A DNA stretch of 13,200 nt. Origin: Sulfurimonas sp. (lineage in GTDB: Bacteria > Campylobacterota > Campylobacteria > Campylobacterales > Sulfurimonadaceae). Positions within the stretch are counted from its first letter, which is position 1, and every line of letters begins with the position of its first letter. The stretch is from NCBI GenBank assembly GCA_027047745.1, contig JALTUB010000303.1, positions 1 to 13,200 on the forward strand, written 5' to 3'. The notes under the pieces were generated by a model. It was not told the origin of the DNA. It made no database searches and saw nothing but the letters and a program-made list of their open reading frames with translations. A program made the translations under genes and the position numbers. Below are positions 1-7,268 of the stretch, piece after piece.

Positions 1-665
1 TATAGAGTTACATTTTTATCTATTGGTTCATTTATATATAAAGACAAGATTATTCTAGCTTTATTAAAGTTTGCATTTGCAATGGAGAGATTATCTTTTG
101 CCTCATAAACTGATGATAAAAAACGGCTAGAATCTGCCTCTGTTTTCAGACCCTCTTTTACAAGTGCTTGTGATTGTTTATAAAGCTCTTGTTTTGCTTT
201 TAAATCTTTTTTTCTTACTTTGATAGCCTCTTTTTGTAGAATCATAAGTTCATACTGAAGTTTGACTTTATAAGCAAGAAGTGCCTTAGCATCTTTTAGG
301 CTTAGATTTGCAATATTTTTTTGAACTTTTTGAGCCTTGATATTAGAGCTTGTTTTTGAAAAATCCCAAATCTTTTGATTTAGTGTAGCTGATGCCATCC
401 AACCATCACTATCTTTTGTGTGAAATACTCCATTAACAGGCAAAACATAAGTTTTAGTCGGGTCATATTCTGCACCTAAACTAACTTGTGGAAGATAATC
501 AGCTTTAGCAATCTTAATAGAATTTTCACTTTTTAAAATCTGTAAATTTGACTTTTTAATATCAGGATGTACTTTTATAGCCTTGTTTATACACTCATTC
601 ATACTTAGTGTTTGTGCATTTAAAACACTGAACATAAAGATGTAAATCATAGCAAATTGTTTCAT
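1..665 (-). CDS. TolC-family outer membrane efflux/secretion protein (partial, N-terminal part)
   Basis: An uninterrupted reading frame of about 221 codons runs from the ATG at 665-663 to the left edge, so the C-terminal half is missing. The protein begins with a short basic N-terminus and hydrophobic stretch ending in LNAQ, a typical Sec signal peptide. It continues with the start of an OEP repeat (ECINKAIKVHPDIKKS), the motif ADYLPQVSLGAEY, and then long Ala/Lys/Gln-rich helices (about residues 110-200) that match the periplasmic coiled-coil tunnel of TolC. Members form trimeric outer-membrane channels for type I secretion or RND/ABC efflux. An AAGG about 8 bases upstream of the ATG serves as ribosome binding site. 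The gene lies 94 bp downstream of a LapG-like protease gene on the same strand, so a LapE-like role in adhesin secretion is plausible. That link is inference; general efflux is the alternative. Confidence 0.88.
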   Translation of the reverse strand, partial: MKQFAMIYIFMFSVLNAQTLSMNECINKAIKVHPDIKKSNLQILKSENSIKIAKADYLPQVSLGAEYDPTKTYVLPVNGVFHTKDSDGWMASATLNQKIWDFSKTSSNIKAQKVQKNIANLSLKDAKALLAYKVKLQYELMILQKEAIKVRKKDLKAKQELYKQSQALVKEGLKTEADSSRFLSSVYEAKDNLSIANANFNKARIILSLYINEPIDKNVTL

Positions 666-685
666 TTTTTATACCTTGTGGTGCG

Positions 686-696
686 ATTATATTATA
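686..696 (-). promoter_or_regulatory. Possible -10 box(es) for the TolC-family gene
   Basis: Two overlapping TATAAT hexamers read on the minus strand occur 21-33 bases upstream of the TolC-type start codon, inside a very AT-rich 94-bp spacer. No good -35 is seen, as is usual for Campylobacterota promoters. The gene could therefore be transcribed separately from the protease gene before it. Sequence inspection only. Confidence 0.3.
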
Positions 697-759
697 GTTG
701 TGTTACAAAAGTGTTAATTTAGTACATAATATAAGTAAATAATTATTATAAGATACTTA

Positions 760-1377
760 TTATAGTTTCTTTCTCTTCATGTTAGCTTCTAGTTTCTTCC
801 ACTTTTTAGATTTTGCCCCTGTGTCACCGTTTATCATTTTTATAACTTTAACTATATCTGGTCGTTTGTTAGCAGGTAAAACAAGCCTATTGTTGTTTCC
901 TAAGATTAAAATATCACTTCTATACTTCGGTCTTAGTTTTTTTAAATATGCTAAAACCATATGTGAAATTTTTCTACCTCTTCTATCTTTATAGATTACA
1001 TATGTAAACTTCATCCGTTTAGGATTAACTCCTAAAGCTTTAAGTATGTAGTATTTTGTGATAGTGTAATCCTCACAATCACCCTCGTTTTTACCAACAA
1101 ACTCATATAAAGTAGCCCAATAGTCACTTTTGCCATAAACTTTCATGTCACTAGCATAACGGACTTGGTTCACCCAAGTATTTACAACATTAAGCTTTTT
1201 AATGTCACTCGCATTTTTGAGTTTATCGAGTAAAGAGTTTTGTATATCTATGAAACGATTTTTAGCAAATCTATTGTATTTTACTTGGGCTCTATGTTCT
1301 AAATTTGCATCAATAAGTTGTGAATATACATTTGTATAAAAAAGAGCAATAATAAAAAATGATACAATAATTTTCAT
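760..1377 (-). CDS. LapG-like periplasmic transglutaminase-like cysteine protease (BTLCP, DUF920)
   Basis: The 205-residue product starts with a signal peptide (about residues 1-19, hydrophobic core then VYSQ), so it should be periplasmic. The family signature is clear: NTWVN near 66-70, KSDYWATLYEF near 83-93, then GDCEDY with the nucleophile Cys101 flanked by Asp100, Glu102 and Asp103, the residues that bind calcium in LapG. ISHMVLAY follows with catalytic His139. LapG proteases cut large RTX adhesins at a di-alanine site and release biofilm cells when LapD no longer holds them. The third triad residue, normally Asp in a V-L-D-N context, appears as Gly160 in LILGNNN, so activity may be altered. 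The C-terminus is unusually lysine-rich. The gene lies 17 bp downstream of a radical SAM gene and 94 bp upstream of a TolC-type gene, which fits a type I secretion/adhesin locus. Family assignment is strong; physiological target is inferred. Confidence 0.85.
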   Translation of the reverse strand: MKIIVSFFIIALFYTNVYSQLIDANLEHRAQVKYNRFAKNRFIDIQNSLLDKLKNASDIKKLNVVNTWVNQVRYASDMKVYGKSDYWATLYEFVGKNEGDCEDYTITKYYILKALGVNPKRMKFTYVIYKDRRGRKISHMVLAYLKKLRPKYRSDILILGNNNRLVLPANKRPDIVKVIKMINGDTGAKSKKWKKLEANMKRKKL

Positions 1378-1394
1378 ACAATATTATACATAAG

Positions 1395-2894
1395 CTAACT
1401 TTGTCTTTTGTTGAAGCCTGAACTCCCCTTTTTTGCATTGATTGTAAACATATTGGCATAAGCCTTAAGATACACAGGAACTGCACGACCTTTTAGCTTC
1501 ATCATGTCTTCAAGCATAGTTAGGGAAACAGTTTCTTTATCTACTGTTTTGACTTCTGTAAGGTAGGTAAAAAGAAGCTCACCGAGTCTTTGCAGAGAGA
1601 TTTTCCAAGTTGAGTTTGTTTGCTGATATATCCACGCACTAAAAGCATAAAAATTTTCATACACGCTTTCATCTCTCCAAAGAAGTTTTATACTCTGTTT
1701 AAAGTTTCCACTGTTGTAAGTCAAATCCCAAAATCTTGCAAAACGCTTCATGATTTGTATATCCATGAAAGAGAGTTCACTATTGCTGAGTATGTCATAG
1801 GGTGGTATGTCGCTATAAACCATAGCAAACTCTATATCGTGGCGTTTTATGTAAGTACCAGATAGTTTTTTGAGTATGCCTATCTGTATCTCACAACTTG
1901 AAAGAGCGACAAGTGTATCTAAGTTTTTACCAAAACTCTCTAAACTCTCCCCAGGAAGTCCAACGATAAGGTCAAGATGAATATGTGCATGGGTTTTAGT
2001 TTCTAAAAAGCCTACATTTTCGTTGATTTTATCTAGTTTTAAAACACGAGATACATTTTTGGCAATCACAGGATTTAATGTCTGTATGCCTATCTCAAGT
2101 TGCAATGCCCCATCTGGAAAAAGTGCTATTTTGTTTTTTATAGAGTCAGGAAAATGGTCAGGAATCACTTCAAAATGAGCAAAATAGGGTGGCTCTTTTT
2201 CTAAAAAAAAGTCTAAAATCCTATTTGCAGTCTTCATGTTTAAGTTAAAAGTTCTATCTACAAACTTGAAGTTTCTAGCCCCTCTCTCCCAAAGTTTTTG
2301 AAACTCTCTTAGAACTTCATCAAGATGAAAAGCTCTTACTTTTTCATCCATAGAAGAGAGACAAAATTCGCACTCAAAAGGGCAACCACGAGAGACTTCA
2401 ACATAGATATAACGGTTTTTTATGTCATCGTCTGTGTAGTATTGGTAGGGAAGTTGTAACTCTTTTAAAGTGGGCATACTCATCTTAAGTATTTTATCTT
2501 TTGGTGAAGTCTGCTTTAAAATATCTTTACAAAGTTCATAAAAAGCTATATCTCCCTCACCTTTGATGATAAAATCAGCCTCATCATAATTGACACGATA
2601 GGGTTCATAAGTAACTTCAGGACCACCTAAAACAACAGTAGTTTGTGGAGAAACTTTTTTTATGATGTGTATAAGCTCTTTAACCTCTGAAGCATTCCAA
2701 ATATAAGTACCGATACCAACAATCTCTGGAGTATGAACAAGTATATCTTCTGCAATCGTTTGGATAGCGTCATTGATACTAAACTCTAGTATTTGTGACT
2801 CTTCTTGTAACTCCTGCATATTTGCATATAAATATCTAAGACCGATAGAACTATGTGTAAATCTTGAGTTTAAAGTGGTTAATATGATTTTCAT
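1395..2894 (-). CDS. B12-binding-domain radical SAM protein, DUF4080 type
   Basis: The 499-residue protein has an N-terminal cobalamin-binding-like Rossmann domain (about 1-130, with LGGPEVTYEP at 89-98 and a KGEGD motif at 111-115). A radical SAM core follows, with the 4Fe-4S ligands Cys171, Cys175 and Cys178 in SRGCPFECEFC. Further core motifs are FKFVDRTFNLN, EIGIQTLNP and DLIVGLPGES. The last roughly 180 residues match the DUF4080 C-terminal domain of the widespread anaerobe/microaerophile family. The B12-binding motif DxHxxG is not present in classical form, so cobalamin use is uncertain. The reaction is unknown for this subgroup; relatives perform methylations or ring rearrangements. 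The start ATG has no convincing Shine-Dalgarno. The 17-bp gap to the LapG-like gene suggests co-transcription, though a functional link is not obvious. Confidence 0.87.
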   Translation of the reverse strand: MKIILTTLNSRFTHSSIGLRYLYANMQELQEESQILEFSINDAIQTIAEDILVHTPEIVGIGTYIWNASEVKELIHIIKKVSPQTTVVLGGPEVTYEPYRVNYDEADFIIKGEGDIAFYELCKDILKQTSPKDKILKMSMPTLKELQLPYQYYTDDDIKNRYIYVEVSRGCPFECEFCLSSMDEKVRAFHLDEVLREFQKLWERGARNFKFVDRTFNLNMKTANRILDFFLEKEPPYFAHFEVIPDHFPDSIKNKIALFPDGALQLEIGIQTLNPVIAKNVSRVLKLDKINENVGFLETKTHAHIHLDLIVGLPGESLESFGKNLDTLVALSSCEIQIGILKKLSGTYIKRHDIEFAMVYSDIPPYDILSNSELSFMDIQIMKRFARFWDLTYNSGNFKQSIKLLWRDESVYENFYAFSAWIYQQTNSTWKISLQRLGELLFTYLTEVKTVDKETVSLTMLEDMMKLKGRAVPVYLKAYANMFTINAKKGSSGFNKRQS

Positions 2895-2910
2895 AAAGGA
2901 AGTTTAGCAT

Positions 2911-2957
2911 AAAAGAAAAATACTCAAGTTAAATAAAAAGGTAAAAAACTTGAGTAT
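2911..2957 (-). terminator. Terminator-like hairpin in the leader of the radical SAM gene
   Basis: A perfect 11-bp inverted repeat (ATACTCAAGTT at 2920-2930, complement at 2947-2957) encloses a 16-nt loop. Read on the minus strand the stem is followed directly by TTTTCTTTT (2919-2911), the pattern of an intrinsic terminator, only 17 bases before the radical SAM start codon. No minus-strand gene precedes it, so it would act on the leader transcript (attenuation) or on antisense RNA. The stem is AT-rich and its strength is uncertain. Confidence 0.45.
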
Positions 2958-3021
2958 CTATTTCAAAAAGGAGGTATACACTCATCTATGAAAGGGGGAT
3001 AAAACATATCTGAGATGTAAA

Positions 3022-3038
3022 ATTATAGTCACTATAAG
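3022..3038. promoter_or_regulatory. Divergent promoter/operator palindrome
   Basis: A perfect 15-bp palindrome (TTATAGT, central C, ACTATAA at 3023-3037) contains a TATAAT on the minus strand (3027-3022) facing the radical SAM gene and a TATAAG on the plus strand (3033-3038) facing the MFS gene. The symmetry and position between divergent genes suggest a shared promoter region and possibly a binding site for a dimeric regulator. No experimental basis. Confidence 0.35.
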
Positions 3039-3103
3039 CAAATAGTAAGTTAATGATAAGTAAATGTAAAGATAATGGCTGGATAATACAAAGTAAACGA
3101 GGG

Positions 3104-3109
3104 TATAAT
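3104..3109 (+). promoter_or_regulatory. TATAAT box just upstream of the MFS start
   Basis: A consensus TATAAT ends six bases before the preferred MFS start at 3116. If used, transcription would begin at or next to the A of the ATG, giving a leaderless mRNA. It may instead be chance in AT-rich DNA. Confidence 0.3.
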
Positions 3110-3115
3110 ACGAAA

Positions 3116-4213
3116 ATGTTTTACATACTAGCTTTATTTTACTTTTTTTACTTTGCAATTGTTGGGGTTTATGTGATATTTATGCCGAAAGTTTTAGCGA
3201 TGGTTGCCTATACACCGAGTGAAATAGGCATTATCTTTGGAGCTGCACCACTTGTTAGATTTTTACTTCCTTTTGTATTTTCAAGGGGTAGAGAACTAAA
3301 CTCAAGAGTATTCAATATTGCGATTTTTGTCATGTTTGTTAGTTCTATAAGTTTTTACTACTCTTTGCACGATTTTTATGCTCTTTTTATCTCAAACATT
3401 GGTTTAGGCATCGGCATGAGCTTGATTTTGCCTTATATTGAGATTATTGCTTTAGAAGTTGTTGGTAAAGAGAGATATGGAAAAGTACGCCTTTATGGTT
3501 CTGTCGGTTTTGTTCTTGTAGCACTTGTTTTGGTTAGGTATCTAACATCTCCAAATGTTGCTTTGCTTTATCTTCTTGTATTGAGTGGAGTTACTTCTAT
3601 TGTTTCCTTTGTTATTGTAAAAAATGTTAAAAAAACACAAAAGATAAAACGAGATACGCACAATGATGTAACTCTTTTAAAGCATTGGAAGCTCTGGCTA
3701 TCATTGATGTTAATGCAAGTGAGTTTTGGGGCTTATTATAACTTTTTTACTATCTACGAAACTGCACATGGCGTGACACTTGACATGACTATAAACTTAT
3801 GGGTTTTTGGTGTTATCGTAGAGATATTTATGCTCTTTTTTCAAGGAAGATTACTTAAGATAAATCTTTTGTATATCCTAGAAGTTACGATTTTCTCAGC
3901 AGTTATTCGCTGGATGATGCTATACCTTTATCCTCAAAATCTAACTCTATTATTTTTCGCTCAATCCTTACACGCTCTCTCTTTTGCCCTGTTTTACTCA
4001 GCATCTATCACTTATCTTTATCAGATTTACTCAAGTAAAGTATTGGCACAACAATTTTTATCTGGCATAACATTTGGTTTAGGTGGCTTTATAGGAGCTA
4101 TACTTTTTGGGTATATATATGAGTATTTTTCTTCATATATCTTTTTAGTGGCATCTTTTATCGCCTTTCTTTCATTTGTGTTTATATATTTATGGAGAAA
4201 AAGTATAACCTAG
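3116..4213 (+). CDS. MFS transporter (MFS_1-like / HcaT-type)
   Basis: From the chosen ATG the product is 365 residues and almost wholly hydrophobic, with two six-helix halves separated by a basic cytoplasmic loop (VKNVKKTQKIKRDTHND). The N-terminal helix (MFYILALFYFFYFAIVG) followed by TPSEIGIIFGAAPLVRF resembles the MFS_1-like group that includes the E. coli phenylpropionate permease HcaT. The substrate cannot be read from sequence. An in-frame ATG at 3053 would add 21 hydrophilic residues (MISKCKDNGW...). I prefer 3116 because family members begin almost directly with helix 1 and because GAGGG lies upstream of 3116, though 12 bases away, while 3053 has no ribosome site. The gene stands alone, divergent from the radical SAM gene and convergent with the EamA gene. 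Confidence 0.82.
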   Translation: MFYILALFYFFYFAIVGVYVIFMPKVLAMVAYTPSEIGIIFGAAPLVRFLLPFVFSRGRELNSRVFNIAIFVMFVSSISFYYSLHDFYALFISNIGLGIGMSLILPYIEIIALEVVGKERYGKVRLYGSVGFVLVALVLVRYLTSPNVALLYLLVLSGVTSIVSFVIVKNVKKTQKIKRDTHNDVTLLKHWKLWLSLMLMQVSFGAYYNFFTIYETAHGVTLDMTINLWVFGVIVEIFMLFFQGRLLKINLLYILEVTIFSAVIRWMMLYLYPQNLTLLFFAQSLHALSFALFYSASITYLYQIYSSKVLAQQFLSGITFGLGGFIGAILFGYIYEYFSSYIFLVASFIAFLSFVFIYLWRKSIT

Positions 4214-4230
4214 CTTTTTTCACTTCACTT

Positions 4231-4311
4231 GTTCCCATACTCTGTGTGGGAACATATGCTTTATTGTACTACTTCTATTTAGTATGCGTTCCCACTGGGA
4301 CAGTGGGAACG
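4231..4311. repeat. Pair of inverted REP-like palindromes (BIME-like)
   Basis: Unit 1 (4231-4253) has GTTCCCATAC and GTGTGGGAAC arms, ten pairs with one U-G wobble, around a 3-nt loop. Unit 2 (4287-4311) has perfect 11-bp arms CGTTCCCACTG and CAGTGGGAACG around GGA. The reverse complement of unit 2, including its flanks (CTCGTTCCCA...TGGGAAC..ATAC), aligns with unit 1 (CTTGTTCCCA...TGGGAAC..ATGC), so they are two copies of one element in opposite orientation. This is the layout of REP doublets mobilised by REP-associated tyrosine transposases (RAYT), and the GTTCCCAC core is common among such REPs. They lie between convergent genes and probably also act as a bidirectional terminator. No RAYT gene is in the window. 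Confidence 0.7.
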
Positions 4312-4333
4312 AGGGATAAAATCGGTCTTGCAC

Positions 4334-5206
4334 TTATCTCTTGTTTATAAACAAAACTGCAATCATACTTATGGCACCACCAACTACTATATGCATTTGA
4401 ATAGGCTCATCTAAAACTATCCAAGCACTTAAAAGTGCAAAGACTGGAACTAAAAACATAAAAGAGCTTGTTCTTTGACTTCCTAACTTTCCACTTGCCA
4501 TAAAAAAGATAGTAGTAGCAAGAGTTTGACCAAGAACAGCTAGATAGATAAGTGCTATCCAAAAGTTTACTCCTTGCTCAAATACAGCAGATAAATCACT
4601 GCCAAAAGAGTAGATAAACGCAACTATGGTTGAAACAACAGAGATAAAAAAACTGTAGTGGATGGGGTGAATATGCGTATGTGACTTTTGAGAAAGTATT
4701 GTAACCCCAGCCCAGATAACTGCACAGAGTAAAAAGTAGATATTTGAACCATTGAAAAACAGACTTATATCATTGAGTTCTAAAATAACATATCCACCAA
4801 TAAGCCCAATAATAAGACCAATAAGTTGAAAAGAGGTGATTTTATTTTTAAAAAGTATCGCTACAAGTAAAAAGGTCATGATAGGAGAGAGTGAAGTTAT
4901 GATAACACTTCCAGCCCCTGCAAATCCATATTTTATACCTAAAAAAGAACTTACCATAAACGCAATGTTTAAAACAGAACTACTTAGTATATATTTTAAA
5001 GAGTTTTTATTTAGAGATATAGGTTCTTTAAAGAAATAAAGTATAGGCAAAAAGCTTACACTCATGATAAAAAATCGCCAAAAGATGATAACATTCATAG
5101 GCAATTCATAAGTTAGTATTTTTAAAGCAGTCCAACCACCACCCCATAAAAGCATAGCTAAAAGGAGTAACCATTGGTATAGTTTATCTTCTTTTTTCAG
5201 ATTCAT
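4334..5206 (-). CDS. EamA-type drug/metabolite (DMT) transporter
   Basis: The 290-residue protein has about ten membrane helices in two EamA repeats. The first is seen in LLLLAMLLWGGGWTALKI, FWRFFIMSVSFLPIL and SVIITSLSPIMTFLLVA; the second covers about residues 150-288, with LIYLAVLGQTLATTIFFMA and the closing VVGGAISMIAVLFIN. DMT proteins export metabolites or amino acids across the inner membrane; the substrate cannot be predicted. The ATG at 5206-5204 lies inside the end of the symporter gene, a 23-bp overlap in another frame, which implies translational coupling as the third gene of the CvfB-symporter operon. Downstream are the REP-like palindromes, a likely terminator. Confidence 0.88.
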   Translation of the reverse strand: MNLKKEDKLYQWLLLLAMLLWGGGWTALKILTYELPMNVIIFWRFFIMSVSFLPILYFFKEPISLNKNSLKYILSSSVLNIAFMVSSFLGIKYGFAGAGSVIITSLSPIMTFLLVAILFKNKITSFQLIGLIIGLIGGYVILELNDISLFFNGSNIYFLLCAVIWAGVTILSQKSHTHIHPIHYSFFISVVSTIVAFIYSFGSDLSAVFEQGVNFWIALIYLAVLGQTLATTIFFMASGKLGSQRTSSFMFLVPVFALLSAWIVLDEPIQMHIVVGGAISMIAVLFINKR

Positions 5207-6395
5207 CGATGATTTTTGTAACTATCAAGTCAGATGTGACATTTAAAGATGTTCTACACATATCAAGAATCCTATCAACGGCAACTATAAGAGCCATATA
5301 TTCAACAGGAAGTCCAATCTGATTTAAGATAACAACCATCATGACAAGTGAAGCACTAGGAAGAGCAGCTACTCCTACACTTAGAGCAACAACAGTGATG
5401 CCTAAAAGAACTTGGTCTGCAAAACTAAGAGTGACTCCTGCAAGGTTTGCTATGTACAAAACTGCGACGCTTAGATATGCTGCCGTTCCATCCATAGAGA
5501 CTGTTGCACCAAGGGGAAGGACAAAAGAGGCATTTTTTTTATCAACCCCACCCATCTCTTCAACCACTCTCATGGAAACAGGAAGAGTAGCAGCAGAAGA
5601 TGCAGTTGAAAATGCCATGATAGGTGCTTCTCTTACTAATGAGAGGTATTTGTAAGGGTTTACCTTTGTAAAGAGTCTTAAGATAGCAGGAAGAGTTACG
5701 ATAGCATGAAAGATTATAACTCCAACAACAACAAGCATATATTTATAGAGTCCAAACACAACATCTATACCTTGCTCGGCTATAACATAAGATATAAGTG
5801 AAAATACACCAATAGGAGTCATGAGTATAACCCACTCTGCCATTTTTAACATGGCTTCACTAACAGAAGTAAAAAGGTTGATAAGTGGTGCTTGTTGTGT
5901 TTTTGAAAGGTAGAGTGCGGCAACACCAAATAAAATAGCAAAGACAATAACTTGCATCATAGCACCACTGCTTAATGCATGAAATATATTTGTTGGTATG
6001 AAGCTTAAAATCATATCTTCAAATGAAAAAGGGGCTATAGTAGTCGCTTTTTCAAATGCAAGTCCAGCTGAACTAACTTTCTCGCCAATATGAAAAATAT
6101 TCATAGCAGCAATGGCAGTCATGACAGCAAGAGCAGTTGTTAATATATAAAGCCCTATTGTTTTAAGTCCCATGCGTTTTAAATGTTCAACTGAGCCAAG
6201 ACCTAAAATAGCTACAAATATACTTGAAAATACAAGAGGAACAACAAGCATTTTTAAGAAGTAAACAAAAGCAGTTCCGATGACTTTTTGTTTGAGTGCT
6301 ATTTCAGGGAAAAGTATCCCAAACGCAACGCCTAATATAATCCCAATAACCACAAGAGTATTTGTAGTGGCATATTTTTTAAGTTTTTTAATCAT
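5184..6395 (-). CDS. Dicarboxylate/amino acid:cation symporter (DAACS, SDF family)
   Basis: The 403-residue inner-membrane protein carries all hallmarks of the glutamate transporter fold: the serine-rich hairpin HP1 at 262-271 (FSTASSAATL), the SMDGT version of the NMDGT motif at 300-304, hairpin HP2 around 341-353 (GVAALPSASL), and the last helix with VDRILDMCRTSLNVTSD (373-389). Arg381 corresponds to the arginine that binds an acidic side chain in GltPh and EAATs; Asp374, Asp378 and Asp389 match substrate or sodium ligands. Glutamate, aspartate or a C4-dicarboxylate is therefore the likely substrate, driven by sodium or protons. Asn of NMDGT, a sodium ligand in GltPh, is Ser300 here. The start codon shares one base with the CvfB stop (TAATG), and the 3' end overlaps the EamA gene by 23 bp. 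Confidence 0.93.
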   Translation of the reverse strand: MIKKLKKYATTNTLVVIGIILGVAFGILFPEIALKQKVIGTAFVYFLKMLVVPLVFSSIFVAILGLGSVEHLKRMGLKTIGLYILTTALAVMTAIAAMNIFHIGEKVSSAGLAFEKATTIAPFSFEDMILSFIPTNIFHALSSGAMMQVIVFAILFGVAALYLSKTQQAPLINLFTSVSEAMLKMAEWVILMTPIGVFSLISYVIAEQGIDVVFGLYKYMLVVVGVIIFHAIVTLPAILRLFTKVNPYKYLSLVREAPIMAFSTASSAATLPVSMRVVEEMGGVDKKNASFVLPLGATVSMDGTAAYLSVAVLYIANLAGVTLSFADQVLLGITVVALSVGVAALPSASLVMMVVILNQIGLPVEYMALIVAVDRILDMCRTSLNVTSDLIVTKIIDESEKRR

Positions 6396-7249
6396 TAGCT
6401 TTTACCTATATAAATACCAGTATCTTTTACTGTTATATCTCCAGCATCCTGCAAAGAAGTCAGTGTTCGTTTAAACTCTTTTTTACTCATGCCAAATACA
6501 TCTTTTATAAGCTGGGCATCACTTTTGTAGTTATAAGGCATGATACCCTTGTTTTGTTTTAAGATTTCTAGGACTTTTTCGTTTGAGCCACCACTTTTTT
6601 TACTGCCAGATTTTCTTAGTGTTAGGTCAATATTTCCATCTTTTCTGACTGTTTTTACATAAGCAGTTCTCTCTTCACCGATAGCGATGTTTTCAAAAAT
6701 CTCATTGTGATAGATAAGCCCTTCGTATTTGTCATTGACTATACATTTAAAACCAAGAGGAGTTTTTGCGATGATGAGTATCTTTGCTTCTTTGTTCTGT
6801 GCTAAATCTTTGACTTTTCTATCAAAAAATTCACCAAGTTTTTCAGTGCCTACAAGTCTATGAGTTCGCTCATCATAGATGACTTTTAAAAATCTTTTTT
6901 CTCCTACTTTAAAAGGAGTTTTTTGAAACATATTTGGAACAAGCAGGTCTTTTGAAAGTCCCCAGTCCATAAATGCACCAAAAGGAGCAGTATCTACAAC
7001 TTCAAAAAGAGCAAATTCATCTAACATGGCTGTTGGTTTAAGGGTAGTGGCTACAAGTCTATCTTCTGAATCAGTATAAAGAAAAACATCAACAAGCGTT
7101 CCCTCTTTCATCTGGGGAGTAAGATATGAACCAGGAAGGAGTACATCATTGCCATCTTGTGCCATGAGATAAGCCCCAGGTGTAGTAAGTCTATCGACTA
7201 AAAGTGTGTTCATAAGTCCGAGTTCTAAAAAGTAATCTTGTTCTTTCAT
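6395..7249 (-). CDS. cvfB: CvfB-like S1-domain RNA-binding protein
   Basis: The 284-residue soluble protein matches the CvfB/YitL family in length and order. It has an N-terminal S1-like barrel (about 1-70, with AYLMAQDGNDVLLPGSYL), a second S1 domain (about 76-145, with the GAFMDWGLSKDLLVP signature at 91-105), a third (about 155-212, LGFKCIVNDKYEGLIYHNEIF) and a C-terminal winged helix (about 223-284, ending KDTGIYIGKS). CvfB in Staphylococcus and relatives binds RNA and modulates virulence or surface-factor expression; the target here is unknown. The stop codon overlaps the symporter start by one base, so it heads a three-gene operon. The ribosome site is weak (GGAA about 7 bases upstream). 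The mobile element at 7269-7535 lies only 19 bp upstream, so its leader and promoter may derive from that element. Confidence 0.88.
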   Translation of the reverse strand: MKEQDYFLELGLMNTLLVDRLTTPGAYLMAQDGNDVLLPGSYLTPQMKEGTLVDVFLYTDSEDRLVATTLKPTAMLDEFALFEVVDTAPFGAFMDWGLSKDLLVPNMFQKTPFKVGEKRFLKVIYDERTHRLVGTEKLGEFFDRKVKDLAQNKEAKILIIAKTPLGFKCIVNDKYEGLIYHNEIFENIAIGEERTAYVKTVRKDGNIDLTLRKSGSKKSGGSNEKVLEILKQNKGIMPYNYKSDAQLIKDVFGMSKKEFKRTLTSLQDAGDITVKDTGIYIGKS

Positions 7250-7268
7250 TGGTTATTCCGTTTATGGT

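Noticed and set aside
1620..1865. Plus-strand open frame of 81 codons within the radical SAM gene
   Set aside because: Antisense to a conserved gene with intact motifs and lacking any ribosome site.
5341..5655. Plus-strand open frame of 104 codons antisense to the symporter gene
   Set aside because: It lies fully inside a strongly conserved gene on the other strand, has no ribosome site and its translation resembles no family; it is a shadow frame.
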